Assembly (NCBI GenBank): GCA_963808135.1
Contig: CAWEFA010000039.1
Coordinates: 1 to 33,245 of the forward strand
Length of the DNA stretch: 33,245 bases
Direction of reading: 5' to 3'
Source: CAWEFA01 sp963808135
Lineage (GTDB): Bacteria; Bacteroidota; Bacteroidia; Bacteroidales; DTGW01
The position numbers and the translations under genes are program-made. Of the stretch, positions 8,710-17,795 are shown piece after piece (position 1 is the first letter of the stretch; the number at the start of each line of letters is the position of its first letter). The notes below the pieces were generated by a model that was given only the letters and a program-made list of their open reading frames with translations, was not told the DNA's origin and did no database searches.

Positions 8710-9513
8710 ATGAAAGCGTTAAAGGAAATTCTTAATTCGGTATTTAATGTTTTAGTTATACTGATATGTATTGCACTTGGAATTGTCATATACAAATATG
8801 TAATGGGCAATCCTGTAAACTTCGAAGGCGGAAACCCAAAGGGACAGCCCATTGCAGGAAACTATTTAGGCATTGTTTATAAAGGCGGTTTTATTGTACC
8901 CATTTTAATGGCAGTATTACTTATACTTTTTACATTTTCTATTGAAAGATTAATTTCGCTTTCTAAGGCTAGTGGCCGCGGGCGTATAAGTTCATTCTTA
9001 AAAGATATTCAAAAATTGCTAAACGAAAATAAAATTGAAGAAGCTAGGGAAGCATGCGATAAACAGAAAGGCTCTTTGGCAAATGTTATTAAAGCCGGAT
9101 TGCATCGTTATCGCGATTTACAAAGTGATTCATCCCTGCCTAACGATCAAAAAGTTTTGGCGCTGCAAAAGGACCTGGAAGAAGCTACCGCTCTTGAATT
9201 GCCAATGCTTTCTAAGAACCTTGTAATCCTTTCAACTATTGCTTCTATTGCAGTGTTGCTTGGTTTAATTGGTACAGTGCTTGGTATGATTCGCGCATTC
9301 GCCGCTCTTGCTCATGCCGGGGCCCCCGATGCATTGGCTCTTGCAACAGGTATTTCTGAAGCCTTGGTTAATACAGCTTTCGGTATTTCAGGTTCAACCT
9401 TAGCTATCATTTTTTATAACTATTTTTCATCGAAAATCGACTCAATGACATTTAAAATTGATGAGGCCAACTTTAGTTTGGTTCAAACATTTGCTTCTAC
9501 CCTTAAGAAATAA
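8710..9513 (+). CDS. MotA/TolQ/ExbB proton channel protein
   Basis: Inner-membrane proton channel subunit that, with ExbD, turns the proton gradient into work for TonB. 267 residues with membrane segments at about 9-30, 58-78, 165-190 and 205-230. The family core is the third and fourth segments: SIAVLLGLIGTVLGMIRAFA and a following Ala-rich GISEALVNTAFGISGS, which carries the conserved channel-lining Thr. The extra N-terminal segment and the cytoplasmic loop at 80-160 are usual in Bacteroidota members. Two ExbD genes and TonB follow. I leave the symbol blank because TolQ and ExbB are hard to separate by sequence alone. Confidence 0.93.
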   Translation: MKALKEILNSVFNVLVILICIALGIVIYKYVMGNPVNFEGGNPKGQPIAGNYLGIVYKGGFIVPILMAVLLILFTFSIERLISLSKASGRGRISSFLKDIQKLLNENKIEEAREACDKQKGSLANVIKAGLHRYRDLQSDSSLPNDQKVLALQKDLEEATALELPMLSKNLVILSTIASIAVLLGLIGTVLGMIRAFAALAHAGAPDALALATGISEALVNTAFGISGSTLAIIFYNYFSSKIDSMTFKIDEANFSLVQTFASTLKK

Positions 9514-9568
9514 TCTGAGGTCATTGCAAATTTTATTCATCAATTGTTATATGTAAAACTTCACATAT

Positions 9569-10207
9569 ATGGCAAAAATTAAATTACCGACAAGGGCTCC
9601 GAGAATTGACATGACTCCGATGGTTGATTTGTTTTTCCTTTTGTTAACTTTTTTTATGTTAACAACAACATTCCGGCCCCAGGAAGCTGTCCAGATAGAC
9701 ACACCTTACTCGGTTTCTGAAAAAATAACGCCTGAGAAAAACGTAATCACGGTTATTATTTCAAAGGATAACAAAGTTTATTTTAATGTGGATAATGGCA
9801 TGGACACGGCATTTCTCGTACGTAAAGAAGTACTTGATAATGTGGGCAAACAATACAAAATTAAATTTACGCCCGAACAATTAAATAAATTCGTGAAATT
9901 AAATTCCTTTGGATTACCTATAAATAAAATGGCTGCATGGATTGATGCGCCGGATCAAAAAACCCGCGATGAAATGCAAACAGGAATGCCTATTGATTCT
10001 TCTGATAACCAGCTTTCAATTTGGGTACATTTTGCCCGTTTGGCAAATCCAAAAGCCGAAGCTGCCATTAAAGGCGATAATGTTGCAGATTATAAAACCG
10101 TAAAAAGGGTTCTCAATATCCTTCAGGACAAGAAAATTAATAAGTTCAACCTGACTACGAATTTAGAAAAAATTGAAGTTAAATTAGCTGATTATAATAT
10201 TAAATAA
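9569..10207 (+). CDS. ExbD/TolR family protein (first copy)
   Basis: 212 residues. A short basic cytoplasmic N-terminus leads into one membrane segment (about 16-36) containing DMTPMVDLFFLLLTFFML. Asp20 is the protonatable residue equivalent to ExbD Asp25 of E. coli. The periplasmic part is long for the family and has an insert around residues 80-150. It is separated by 55 bases from the ExbB gene and by one base from the second ExbD, so the two are likely translated together. It probably forms the stator dimer with the second copy. Confidence 0.92.
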   Translation: MAKIKLPTRAPRIDMTPMVDLFFLLLTFFMLTTTFRPQEAVQIDTPYSVSEKITPEKNVITVIISKDNKVYFNVDNGMDTAFLVRKEVLDNVGKQYKIKFTPEQLNKFVKLNSFGLPINKMAAWIDAPDQKTRDEMQTGMPIDSSDNQLSIWVHFARLANPKAEAAIKGDNVADYKTVKRVLNILQDKKINKFNLTTNLEKIEVKLADYNIK

Positions 10208-10208
10208 A

Positions 10209-10850
10209 ATGGCCGAAATAATTCAAGAAGATAAAGGCGGAAAGAAAAAAGGTAAAAGAAGGGCAAAAAAACAGTCCACTCATATAGATATGACCCCCAT
10301 GGTGGACCTGGCATGTTTGCTGCTTACCTTTTTCATGCTTACTACAGCTTTTAGTAAGCCTAAGGTTATGGAAATTTCGCTTCCGGAAAAATCTGATAAA
10401 GAAGGCCCGAAAGTTTCAAGCCCTCTTAACATTATATTAGATGAAAACGATCGGATTTTCTGGTATAATGGTTTGGCCGATCCTACCAAGCCTCCGCTGC
10501 CTACACTTTATATTACCGACTATAGCAAGGATGGTATTCGAAAAATACTTTTAAACCGTAACAAGGAATTGTTCAAAAAAATTGATGAATTCAATAATTC
10601 TGTCTTAAAAGGAAAACTTACACTTTCGATGGACACAGTTGAACAAAGGATTAAAACTTTAAAAAAGACAGACAAATCTGGGCCTAAAGTTGTGCTTATT
10701 AAAGCTACCGATAAGGCAAAATATAAAAATTTAGTCGATATTATTGATGAAATGTCAATTACAAACATTCCGCGTTACGCAATTGTAGATATTACGCCTT
10801 TTGAGAAAAAATTAATAGCCAAGAAGAAAAAAGACAGTAATATCCAATAA
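10209..10850 (+). CDS. ExbD/TolR family protein (second copy)
   Basis: 213 residues. It differs from the first copy in having a lysine/arginine-rich cytoplasmic N-terminus (GGKKKGKRRAKKQ, residues 10-22) before the membrane segment IDMTPMVDLACLLLTFFML. Asp33 is the expected proton carrier. The periplasmic domain again carries a long insert, unlike the first copy in sequence. The gene begins one base after its paralogue's stop. Tandem, diverged ExbD pairs in front of tonB are a known Bacteroidota arrangement. A heterodimer is possible but is inference. Confidence 0.92.
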   Translation: MAEIIQEDKGGKKKGKRRAKKQSTHIDMTPMVDLACLLLTFFMLTTAFSKPKVMEISLPEKSDKEGPKVSSPLNIILDENDRIFWYNGLADPTKPPLPTLYITDYSKDGIRKILLNRNKELFKKIDEFNNSVLKGKLTLSMDTVEQRIKTLKKTDKSGPKVVLIKATDKAKYKNLVDIIDEMSITNIPRYAIVDITPFEKKLIAKKKKDSNIQ

Positions 10851-10881
10851 TGCTTATAAATAAATTCAATGCTTAAATTGT

Positions 10882-11667
10882 ATGGCAAAGATAAATACAG
10901 AAATTGATGAACAAAACGGTTACGAAAGCTTCAACGAAATTGTTTTTAAGCATCGTAATAAAGAATATGGCGCATTTTATTTAAGAAAACAATATAAAAA
11001 ATTCGCTATTATTTCATTCTTAATTGCTTTTTCTGCGGTAGGTTCAGCATTGGTAGCGCCGCTTCTCGAAGCTTATTATAACAAAAATAAATTGGCAAAA
11101 CATCTTGAGAAAACCGTTTCAGCTGAAATGGAAAATGTTAAGGAAGAAGCTGCTCCACCGCCACCACCACCTCCGCCGCCAGAAGTTGAACAGCAGGCAA
11201 AATTCAAAGCACCTGTTGTTGTTGATACTGTTAAAGATGAAGATGCAACAGCAAATATTGTTACCGATGTAAGCGATGCGGTTAACGAAGCCCCTCCTGA
11301 AGAAATAAAAGTAGAAGAAAAAAAGGACGAAGTAGTTCAGGAAGAAGAACCTGTTTTTACTATAGTTGAAGAACCGGCCTCATTTCAGGGTGGCGATGTT
11401 GGGACTTTTCGTCTTTGGGTACAGCAAAATATGGTTTATCCTACTGCTGCTTCCGAAGCAGGTATAGCTGGAAAAGTTATCGTTCAGTTTTGTGTTAACC
11501 ACAGTGGAAAAGTAGTAGACGCGAAAGTCCTTCGCGGCGTACATCCTGAACTTGACAAGGAAGCTGTCCGTTGTATTTTAAGCTCTCCTCCCTGGATTCC
11601 GGGAAGACAAGGTGGCAGGTCGGTAAAACAAATGTTTGTTATCCCGATTATTTTTCAACTTCAATAA
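10882..11667 (+). CDS. tonB: TonB energy transducer
   Basis: Couples the ExbB/ExbD motor to outer-membrane receptors. 261 residues. The cytoplasmic N-terminus (1-40) has the FKHRNKEYGAFYLRKQYKK segment often seen in Bacteroidota TonB. The membrane segment is about 41-62. A run of nine prolines at 92-100 begins an acidic, Pro/Glu-rich spacer. The TonB C-terminal domain at about 173-261 contains YPTAASEAGIAGKVIVQFCV and the PPWIPGRQGGRSVKQ motif. It lies 31 bases after the second ExbD and closes the operon; a strong terminator follows 19 bases later. Its client is likely a SusC-type receptor such as the one at the window's right end, among others. Confidence 0.95.
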   Translation: MAKINTEIDEQNGYESFNEIVFKHRNKEYGAFYLRKQYKKFAIISFLIAFSAVGSALVAPLLEAYYNKNKLAKHLEKTVSAEMENVKEEAAPPPPPPPPPEVEQQAKFKAPVVVDTVKDEDATANIVTDVSDAVNEAPPEEIKVEEKKDEVVQEEEPVFTIVEEPASFQGGDVGTFRLWVQQNMVYPTAASEAGIAGKVIVQFCVNHSGKVVDAKVLRGVHPELDKEAVRCILSSPPWIPGRQGGRSVKQMFVIPIIFQLQ

Positions 11668-11686
11668 AAAGATTATAATATTTTTG

Positions 11687-11719
11687 AAAAGGCTGCATGA
11701 TGAGCTTTTGCAGCCTTTT
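11687..11719. terminator. Bidirectional terminator between tonB and lon
   Basis: AAAAGGCTGCA (11687-11697) and TGCAGCCTTTT (11709-11719) form a perfect 11-bp stem with an 11-base loop and U-rich ends in both directions. It lies between two convergent genes (tonB on +, lon on -), so it can serve both. Confidence 0.85.
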
Positions 11720-11725
11720 ATTCTT

Positions 11726-14192
11726 TCAATTCAATTCTTTTGCATTAGCAACTTTTTCTTCCATTAAAGCCAATCCAAACACTTCAATTATTTCGCGGAC
11801 AAAATGAAATGTAAGCCCTTTAAGGTAAATATCATTTATCTCTTCAATATTTTTTTTATTTTCTACTGAAATAATAATATCGGTTATCCCGGCGCGTTTA
11901 GCAGCCAGAATTTTTTCTTTTATCCCGCCAACAGGGAGTACTTTGCCCCTTAAAGTAATTTCACCAGTCATGGCAAGATTTTTTTTAACTTTCCTTTGTG
12001 TAAGAGCGGAAGCTAAGGAAGTTGCCATAGCAATTCCAGCCGAAGGGCCATCTTTGGGAATTGCTCCTTCAGGAACATGAATATGAACGTTCCAGTTTTC
12101 AAATATTTCAGAATTTATATTAAGAAGATTGCTATTCGCTTTAATATATTCCAAAGCTATCACGGCCGATTCCTTCATGACATCCCCGAGATTTCCTGTT
12201 ATTGTCAGTTTTCTGTCTTTCCCGCGACTTAAGCTGGTTTCGATATATAATATTTCACCTCCGGCTGCAGTCCATGCCAAACCTGTAACCACCCCGGCAA
12301 ACTCGTTGCCTTCGTACTTATCCTTAAGATAAATGGGAATGCCCAAAATACTGGTTATATTATCAATTGTAATTTCTTTTGAATAACTTTCATCGAGCGC
12401 TATTTTTTTCGCAATATTTCGGATTACTTTGGCAAGCCGTTGGTCTAATTCACGAACGCCCGATTCGCGCGTGTAATTTTCGACAATATATTCTATTGTG
12501 CTATCTTTCAATAAAAGCTGGCCTTTCTTAACCCCGTGTGCAGCCAATTGTTTTTTTATTAGATGTCGTTTTGCAATTTCAATTTTTTCTTCAATAATAT
12601 AACCACTCATCTCAATCATTTCCATCCTGTCGAGCAATGCAGGATGTATTGAGTTTGTGGTATTTGCCGTTGCAATAAATAAAACTTTAGAGAGATCATA
12701 TTCAACCTCAAGATAATTGTCATAGAAAGTGCTGTTTTGCTCAGGATCGAGAACCTCAAGCAAAGCAGAAGACGGATCGCCCCTGAAGTCCTGCCCTACT
12801 TTATCAACTTCGTCTAACACAAACACCGGGTTTGATGATTTTACCTTTTTTAAACTCTGGATTATGCGTCCCGGCATTGCGCCAATATATGTTTTCCGGT
12901 GCCCCCGTATTTCGGCTTCATCGTGCAAACCACCTAATGACACTCGCACATATTTGCGCTTAAGCGCTCTTGCAATAGATTTTCCAAGCGATGTTTTTCC
13001 AATGCCCGGAGGCCCATACAAACATATAATCGGCGCTTTCATATCACCTTTAAGCTTAAGCACTGCCAAGTGTTCAATTATTCGTTCTTTAATTTTCTCA
13101 AGCCCAAAATGATCTTCGTCGAGTATTTTTTGCGCACGGTGCAAATCGAAATCGTCTTTAGTATATTCATTCCACGGCAAATCAAGCAAAAGCTGCAAAT
13201 AATTCAGCTGAACGGAGTAATCAGCGGCAGCAGGATTTTGTCGTTGAAGCTTTTCAACTTCTTTCTTAAATGCTTCCGCTACCTGTTTGCTCCATTTTTT
13301 CTTTTTTGCTTTTATATTTAACTCTTCTATTTCCTGATCAACCGGATTACCGCCCAATTCATCCTGGATGGTTTTCATCTGTTGATGTAACATATACTCC
13401 CGTTGCTGCTGGTCGAGCTCAAATTTTACTTTCGACTGGATATCGCTTTTAAGCTCGAGCATTTGAACTTCCTGTCCCAAATGCTCCATTAATTTTAAAG
13501 CGCGCTTTTTCAAATCGTCGATTTCTAAAAGCTTTTGTTTATCAGCCGTAGGAAGTGTGCTGTTTGAACTGATAAAATTTATTAAGAAGCCGGTGCTTTC
13601 AATATTTTTAACAGCAAATGAAGCTTCAGGAGGTATATTTATTGATAACTGAATTACCCTCAATGACAAATCTTTTATTGAACCAATAATAGCTTCAAAC
13701 TCATTGTCGTCACGTTCTGGTTTTTGATCATTGAAGAACAGTAATCCTGGCCGAAAAATAAGGTTTTGCAGAAATAAGCTCTTGTGTTGCAAACCTTTTC
13801 TTCCCCTGTATAATAACTGAAGTACTGCCATCGGGCATTTCAAGAACTTTTAAAATCTGCGCAACGGTTCCAACTTTATATAAATCGCCAAATGCCGGTT
13901 CCTCAATATTTGCATCTTTTTGAGCAATAGTACCTATAAAGCGGTTGGAGTTATACGCCTCACGTATCAGCTTCATCGACTTTTGCCTTCCAACTGTAAT
14001 TGGAATTAAAATCCCCGGAAACAAAACCGAATTTCTCAAAGGTAGAATTGGCAATACTTCCGGAATTTTAATATTTATCTGGCTTTCTTCATCCTCATCA
14101 GAGATAATTGGAATATAATCCATTTCATTATCTAAAGGAGTGTTGCTTATGAAATTATTAATTTTTATTTCGTATTGTTTTTCTCTGCTCAT
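11726..14192 (-). pseudogene. lon: Lon ATP-dependent protease, one frame break
   Basis: Cytoplasmic ring-shaped protease that unfolds and degrades damaged or regulatory proteins. The N-terminal substrate-binding (LAN) domain is in the frame from 14192 to 13728 (VLPILPLRNSVLFPG). The rest is in the frame to 11726: coiled coil with QQQREYMLHQQMKTIQDELG, Walker A GPPGIGKTS, Walker B VFVLDEVDK, and the protease domain with catalytic Ser in KDGPSAGIAMAT and Lys in PVGGIKEKILAAKRAG. The frames join near 13731-13735, where the reading shifts by one extra or two missing bases (TVL..NDQKPE). Repaired length is about 820 residues, normal for Bacteroidota Lon. Both halves are otherwise intact and conserved, so sequence error is the likely cause. 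Confidence 0.92.
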
Positions 14193-14407
14193 AAATTATT
14201 TTAAGATTGTTTTGGCATATCCTTCTGACACATTGTCGCTTCTCTTTTTTTTAAAATTGCAGGAATGTACTGTATTTAATAATAAGATAAATAAATAAAT
14301 AACTTAAAAAATTGCTAATATAAAAGAAATATTACAATGGTTGTGCCAAGAAAAAATTAAAGATGGAAAAGTTTATTACATTAAATAAAGCTCTTAGGTA
14401 CAAATAT

Positions 14408-15595
14408 TTAAAAATGACGATCCTTATCTGTCATTATGAAGATATGTTCTAAAATTTTTTTATCAATTTCGTTTAATTCAATGTTACGGCGTTGCAAAAC
14501 CCTCCCGGCAGTTTCAATAGCTTTATCTAATGGGTAAACAGACATGCCCTGTGGCCCTCCCCATGAAAATGAAGGAACATAATTACGCAAATATCCGGCG
14601 CCAAATATATTAACGCTTATCCCCACAACCGTGCCTGTGTTAAACATTGTGTTAATTCCGCATTTCGAATGATCGCCCATAATAAGCCCGCAAAACTGAA
14701 GTCCAGTGGAAATAAATTTTTCCTGAGCATAATTCCATAACCTCACCTCCGAATAATTATTTTTAAGGTTTGAATTATTTGAATCGGCGCCAATATTGCA
14801 CCATTCTCCTATAACTGAATTACCTAAAAATCCGTCATGCGCTTTATTTGTATTTGCCTGTATAACACAATTATTTATTTCACCTCCAATCTTTGAATTT
14901 GGGCCGATTGTAGTAGGCCCATAAATTTTTGCCCCCATTTTTACAACAGAATGCCCACACATTGCAAAAGGCCCCCTTATTAAGCTGCCTTCCATAATTT
15001 CAGCGTCTTTGCCTATGTATATCGGCCCGTCTGAAGCATTAAGGCTGGAGTAATTTACTTTCGCTCCTTCTTCTAAAAATATCCTTTCTTTTGCAACAGA
15101 AAAATTTTTATTACCCAGATTAATTGATTTGCGGCCTTTTGTAATTAAAGCAAAATCCGATTCAATTGCCAAACCATTCCATTGAAAAATATCCCAGGGA
15201 TTATTAATTTTAAATATATCGCCTGGAAACTGAACAATATTTGTCGCATTTCCAATATCATTAGAAAATAATCCTGCTGCTTTAGCATCAATTCGAGCAG
15301 CAACCAATATGTTTGCTTTAGCAAGGTATTCTCCCTGTTTAAGGGAGTTGATAGATTTCAGAAGTGCATTATCAGGAATAATGCTGCCATTGATAAATAT
15401 GTTATCATCTTTTATTTTTATTGGAAATTTTTCACTTAAATAATCTTCCGTCAGCCATGAAATGCTTTTGTGTAAAAATATCTCCCACTTTTCCCTGATA
15501 GTTAATATACCTATTCTTAATTCCGGAACAGGCCGCAAAAATGTCAACGGCAACAAGTCTTTCCGTTTATCGTCGAATAAAATATAATTTATCAT
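14408..15595 (-). CDS. GlmU-like putative sugar nucleotidyltransferase
   Basis: 395 residues. The N-terminal part (NYILFDDKRKDLLPLTFLRP) matches the Bacteroidota family related to the N-terminus of GlmU-like nucleotidyltransferases. From about residue 190 on there is a left-handed beta-helix of hexapeptide-type turns (IYIGKDAEIMEGSLI, MGAKIYGPTTIGPNSKIGGE), typical of acyl- and acetyltransferases of the GlmU C-terminal type. It may make an activated sugar precursor for cell envelope polysaccharide, but the substrate is unknown. The usual GlmU signature GTAGA is not seen, so canonical GlmU activity should not be assumed. It reads away from rpmE and a terminator stands between the two. Confidence 0.82.
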   Translation of the reverse strand: MINYILFDDKRKDLLPLTFLRPVPELRIGILTIREKWEIFLHKSISWLTEDYLSEKFPIKIKDDNIFINGSIIPDNALLKSINSLKQGEYLAKANILVAARIDAKAAGLFSNDIGNATNIVQFPGDIFKINNPWDIFQWNGLAIESDFALITKGRKSINLGNKNFSVAKERIFLEEGAKVNYSSLNASDGPIYIGKDAEIMEGSLIRGPFAMCGHSVVKMGAKIYGPTTIGPNSKIGGEINNCVIQANTNKAHDGFLGNSVIGEWCNIGADSNNSNLKNNYSEVRLWNYAQEKFISTGLQFCGLIMGDHSKCGINTMFNTGTVVGISVNIFGAGYLRNYVPSFSWGGPQGMSVYPLDKAIETAGRVLQRRNIELNEIDKKILEHIFIMTDKDRHF

Positions 15596-15625
15596 GAATT
15601 CGAATTTTCGAGGGTAAAGTTAAAT

Positions 15626-15662
15626 AAAAACTCCGGGAAATCTGGCGAAATCCGGAGTTTTT
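15626..15662 (-). terminator. Terminator downstream of rpmE
   Basis: AAAAACTCCGG (15626-15636) and CCGGAGTTTTT (15652-15662) make a perfect 11-bp stem with a 15-base loop. It ends the rpmE transcript on the minus strand, between rpmE and the GlmU-like gene. By symmetry it would also work on the plus strand. Confidence 0.85.
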
Positions 15663-15682
15663 CAAAAGTTCTATGCTGAAAA

Positions 15683-15958
15683 TTAATTTTCTTTTTTCTT
15701 GCCTTTCTTGTCGAAATGATCTTTATACCTGTTCATAAATTTGTCTACACGACCAGCAGTATCAACAAGTTTCATCTTACCTGTGTAAAAAGGGTGTGAA
15801 GTATTTGAAATTTCAAGCTTAATCAGCGGGTATTCAACACTATCAATCGTGATAGTTTCTCTTGAAGGCGCTGTTGAACGGGTAACAAAAGTATGTTCGT
15901 TCGACATATCTTTAAAAGCTACAAGCCTATAATTTTTTGGATGTATATCTTTTTTCAT
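15683..15958 (-). CDS. rpmE2: 50S ribosomal protein L31, type B
   Basis: Ribosomal protein of the large subunit. The start MKKDIHPKNYR, the block EYPLIKLEISNTSHPFYTGK and the VDTAGRVDKFMNRY end are those of L31 type B, the zinc-free form without the CxxC pair. An alternative start three bases upstream (15961) would add one Met. The charged KKGKKKEN tail is common in Bacteroidota. The gene has its own promoter (16032-16061) and terminator (15626-15662), so it is a single-gene unit. Confidence 0.95.
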   Translation of the reverse strand: MKKDIHPKNYRLVAFKDMSNEHTFVTRSTAPSRETITIDSVEYPLIKLEISNTSHPFYTGKMKLVDTAGRVDKFMNRYKDHFDKKGKKKEN

Positions 15959-16031
15959 CACAGTAATTTATGTTTTTTATAATATTTGTAATCTTTAACT
16001 TTTAATTGCTATAAATTACATTTATGGGCTG

Positions 16032-16061
16032 CAAAGTTATATTTTTTTTATCAATTGCAAA
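16032..16061 (-). promoter_or_regulatory. Bacteroidota promoter for rpmE
   Basis: Read on the minus strand, TAACTTTG (16032-16039) is an exact TAnnTTTG -7 box. TTTG at 16058-16061 is a full -33 box with 18 bases between them. The rpmE start is about 70 bases downstream. This is the best promoter match I found in the window. Confidence 0.65.
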
Positions 16062-16102
16062 ACAATAAAAAATGGAGATGTTTTTTCAAATCTTTGTCGG
16101 CG

Positions 16103-17443
16103 CTAAATAGTAAGAATCTTATGATCAATGAGAACAAATATAGAAACTAAAATAGAACCATAAATAAAATACCATCGAAATGAAATATAATCTGAAGGGT
16201 TTATTTTGAGTACGAAATAATTATAGGCAATAAGTATTATTTTTTCTACAAGATAGATAATTACTGTAGCAACCGCTACGCCAACAATTCCGTAACGGGG
16301 TATCATTAGTAATGTTAAGCCGATATTAAAGATAATTTCAAATATTGAAGCCATCATCACTATATTGGTTTTTTTAAGCCCTATCAGAATAGTATGTGGA
16401 AACAATAATCTGCTGATAAATAAAAGCAAATAAACCATAAAAACGCCGGAGCTTTGATTAAAACGATCAGCAAAAATTATTTTAAATATATCATTGCTAA
16501 AAAATAATAGAAGAATTGATATTGGGAACAAAATATGCATAAGCTTTAATGACCTGTTTTTTAAAGTTAACAAGCTGTATTTTATTTTATATTGCGAACT
16601 GAATTGAGTTAACATTGCATTATTTAATCCGCTTGCAAGGGTAACCAACAAAGGCATTTCTTTAGCGCCAAAGCGAAAAATTGCAAATTTTTCCGGTGGA
16701 AATTTCGCAGATACTATAATACCATCAATATATTGAGCCGAACCGCTAAGCAACGTGCTTACCAATAAGGGTGTGGCAAGACTGATATGTTCTTTGATAA
16801 ATGGCCATGAGAATTTTATAACAGAATATTTTTTTATTATTACTATCAACCATACAAAACGTAATGCATTAATTAATAATAAGCCCCAAATGCCGGTTAT
16901 CAATCCCAATCCAATTGAAACAGGGTAAATAACAAATAATACCTGTAATGTGAAAGTAATAAAACCATAATATAAAATATGGCTCGGTTTGTTATAAAGC
17001 AGGTAAATATATTCGATTAAACAAACCGGGTTGCTTAGAATAATATATATAAGCAGCAAATTTGCATAAGGCAATTTTTCACCCCCTTTATAAACATGAA
17101 TGCTATCTTTTAAAAAATATCCGAGTAACGACAACAAAAGACTAATGAAGAGAAGGAGCAAAAAAGCATTAAATATTTCAGGGGATTTTTGAGTAAATTG
17201 CTCTCTCCTGAAAGGATAACTTCTATTGTTGTTAAATAATGGCAACAATGATTGTATTATCCCTGTAACCCAAAAAAAACTTGCAATACTTGCAATAAAA
17301 AGCAGCAACTCATAATCGCCAATATCCTTTAGTGATAGCGTGCTTTTAGTAAAAGCAATGCTTATAATAAGAAAAGACAGGAAACGTAACACCTGAAATA
17401 CTTGCAGGCTTGAGATATTGTTTATGGTAAATTTTTTGAACAA
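16103..17443 (-). CDS. Polysaccharide flippase (Wzx/MATE-like)
   Basis: 446 residues, almost entirely hydrophobic, with about twelve to fourteen membrane segments. The features fit the oligosaccharide flippase/polysaccharide biosynthesis family: an N-terminal paired-helix start (LQVFQVLRFLSFLIISIAF), a charged loop after about residue 230, and the family-like end of the sixth or seventh helix with LLVSTLLSGSAQYIDGIIVS. It would move lipid-linked sugar units across the inner membrane. No glycosyltransferase or polymerase is adjacent, so its polymer is unknown. Its upstream region, shared with tRNA-His, contains the perfect hairpin at 17530-17563. Confidence 0.85.
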   Translation of the reverse strand: MFKKFTINNISSLQVFQVLRFLSFLIISIAFTKSTLSLKDIGDYELLLFIASIASFFWVTGIIQSLLPLFNNNRSYPFRREQFTQKSPEIFNAFLLLLFISLLLSLLGYFLKDSIHVYKGGEKLPYANLLLIYIILSNPVCLIEYIYLLYNKPSHILYYGFITFTLQVLFVIYPVSIGLGLITGIWGLLLINALRFVWLIVIIKKYSVIKFSWPFIKEHISLATPLLVSTLLSGSAQYIDGIIVSAKFPPEKFAIFRFGAKEMPLLVTLASGLNNAMLTQFSSQYKIKYSLLTLKNRSLKLMHILFPISILLLFFSNDIFKIIFADRFNQSSGVFMVYLLLFISRLLFPHTILIGLKKTNIVMMASIFEIIFNIGLTLLMIPRYGIVGVAVATVIIYLVEKIILIAYNYFVLKINPSDYISFRWYFIYGSILVSIFVLIDHKILTI

Positions 17444-17529
17444 ATTGATAATAATTAAAACAAATATTCATTCAAAGGAAAGCCCATACAATTTAATAGG
17501 CAAACTTTTAAGTTAAATGCTATAATTAA

Positions 17530-17563
17530 TTCGTTATAATAAACCATGCTTTATTATAACGAA
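17530..17563. promoter_or_regulatory. Perfect 14-bp inverted repeat in a divergent spacer
   Basis: TTCGTTATAATAAA (17530-17543) and its exact reverse complement (17550-17563) flank a six-base loop (CCATGC). It lies between the flippase gene (minus) and tRNA-His (plus). There is no T-run, so it is more likely a regulatory site or a remnant repeat than a terminator. The 14-bp perfect match is unlikely by chance even in AT-rich DNA, but its role is unknown. Confidence 0.5.
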
Positions 17564-17646
17564 CATTGTTCCAAAAATAGTGAATATATTGCCAAACAGG
17601 TATAAATAATTTGAAAGAACTTATGTTTAGCTATAAAATATTTAGT

Positions 17647-17654
17647 TAAATTTG
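17647..17654 (+). promoter_or_regulatory. Possible -7 box of tRNA-His
   Basis: TAAATTTG matches TAnnTTTG and lies 15 bases before the tRNA. The upstream GTTTAG at 17625-17630 could be a weak -33 element. Placement suits a tRNA with a very short leader. Confidence 0.4.
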
Positions 17655-17668
17655 CACCCTGATAAAAT

Positions 17669-17743
17669 GGTGGATGTAGCTCAGTTGGTTAGAGTAGCGG
17701 ATTGTGGTTCCGTGGGTCGTGGGTTCGAATCCCATCTTCCACC
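17669..17743 (+). tRNA. tRNA-His (GTG anticodon)
   Basis: The cloverleaf can be folded by hand: acceptor GTGGATG with CTTCCAC, D arm GCTC/GAGT, anticodon stem GCGGA/TCCGT with loop TTGTGGT (anticodon GTG), and T arm GTGGG-TTCGAAT-CCCAT. The extra 5' G at 17669 opposite discriminator C at 17743 is the G-1 identity element of histidine tRNA. CCA is not encoded. One T-T mismatch occurs in the acceptor stem. A terminator-like hairpin follows at 17752. Confidence 0.95.
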
Positions 17744-17751
17744 CCAAAATT

Positions 17752-17783
17752 AAATCCCAACTTTTTAAGCCGGGATTTTTATC
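17752..17783 (+). terminator. Terminator downstream of tRNA-His
   Basis: AAATCCC (17752-17758) pairs with GGGATTT (17772-17778), and a T-run follows. It stands nine bases after the tRNA. Confidence 0.7.
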
Positions 17784-17795
17784 TAATGCCGACCT

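Noticed and set aside
12129..13452. Several plus-strand open frames opposite lon
   Set aside because: They are shadows of the conserved lon coding sequence on the other strand and carry no motif of their own.
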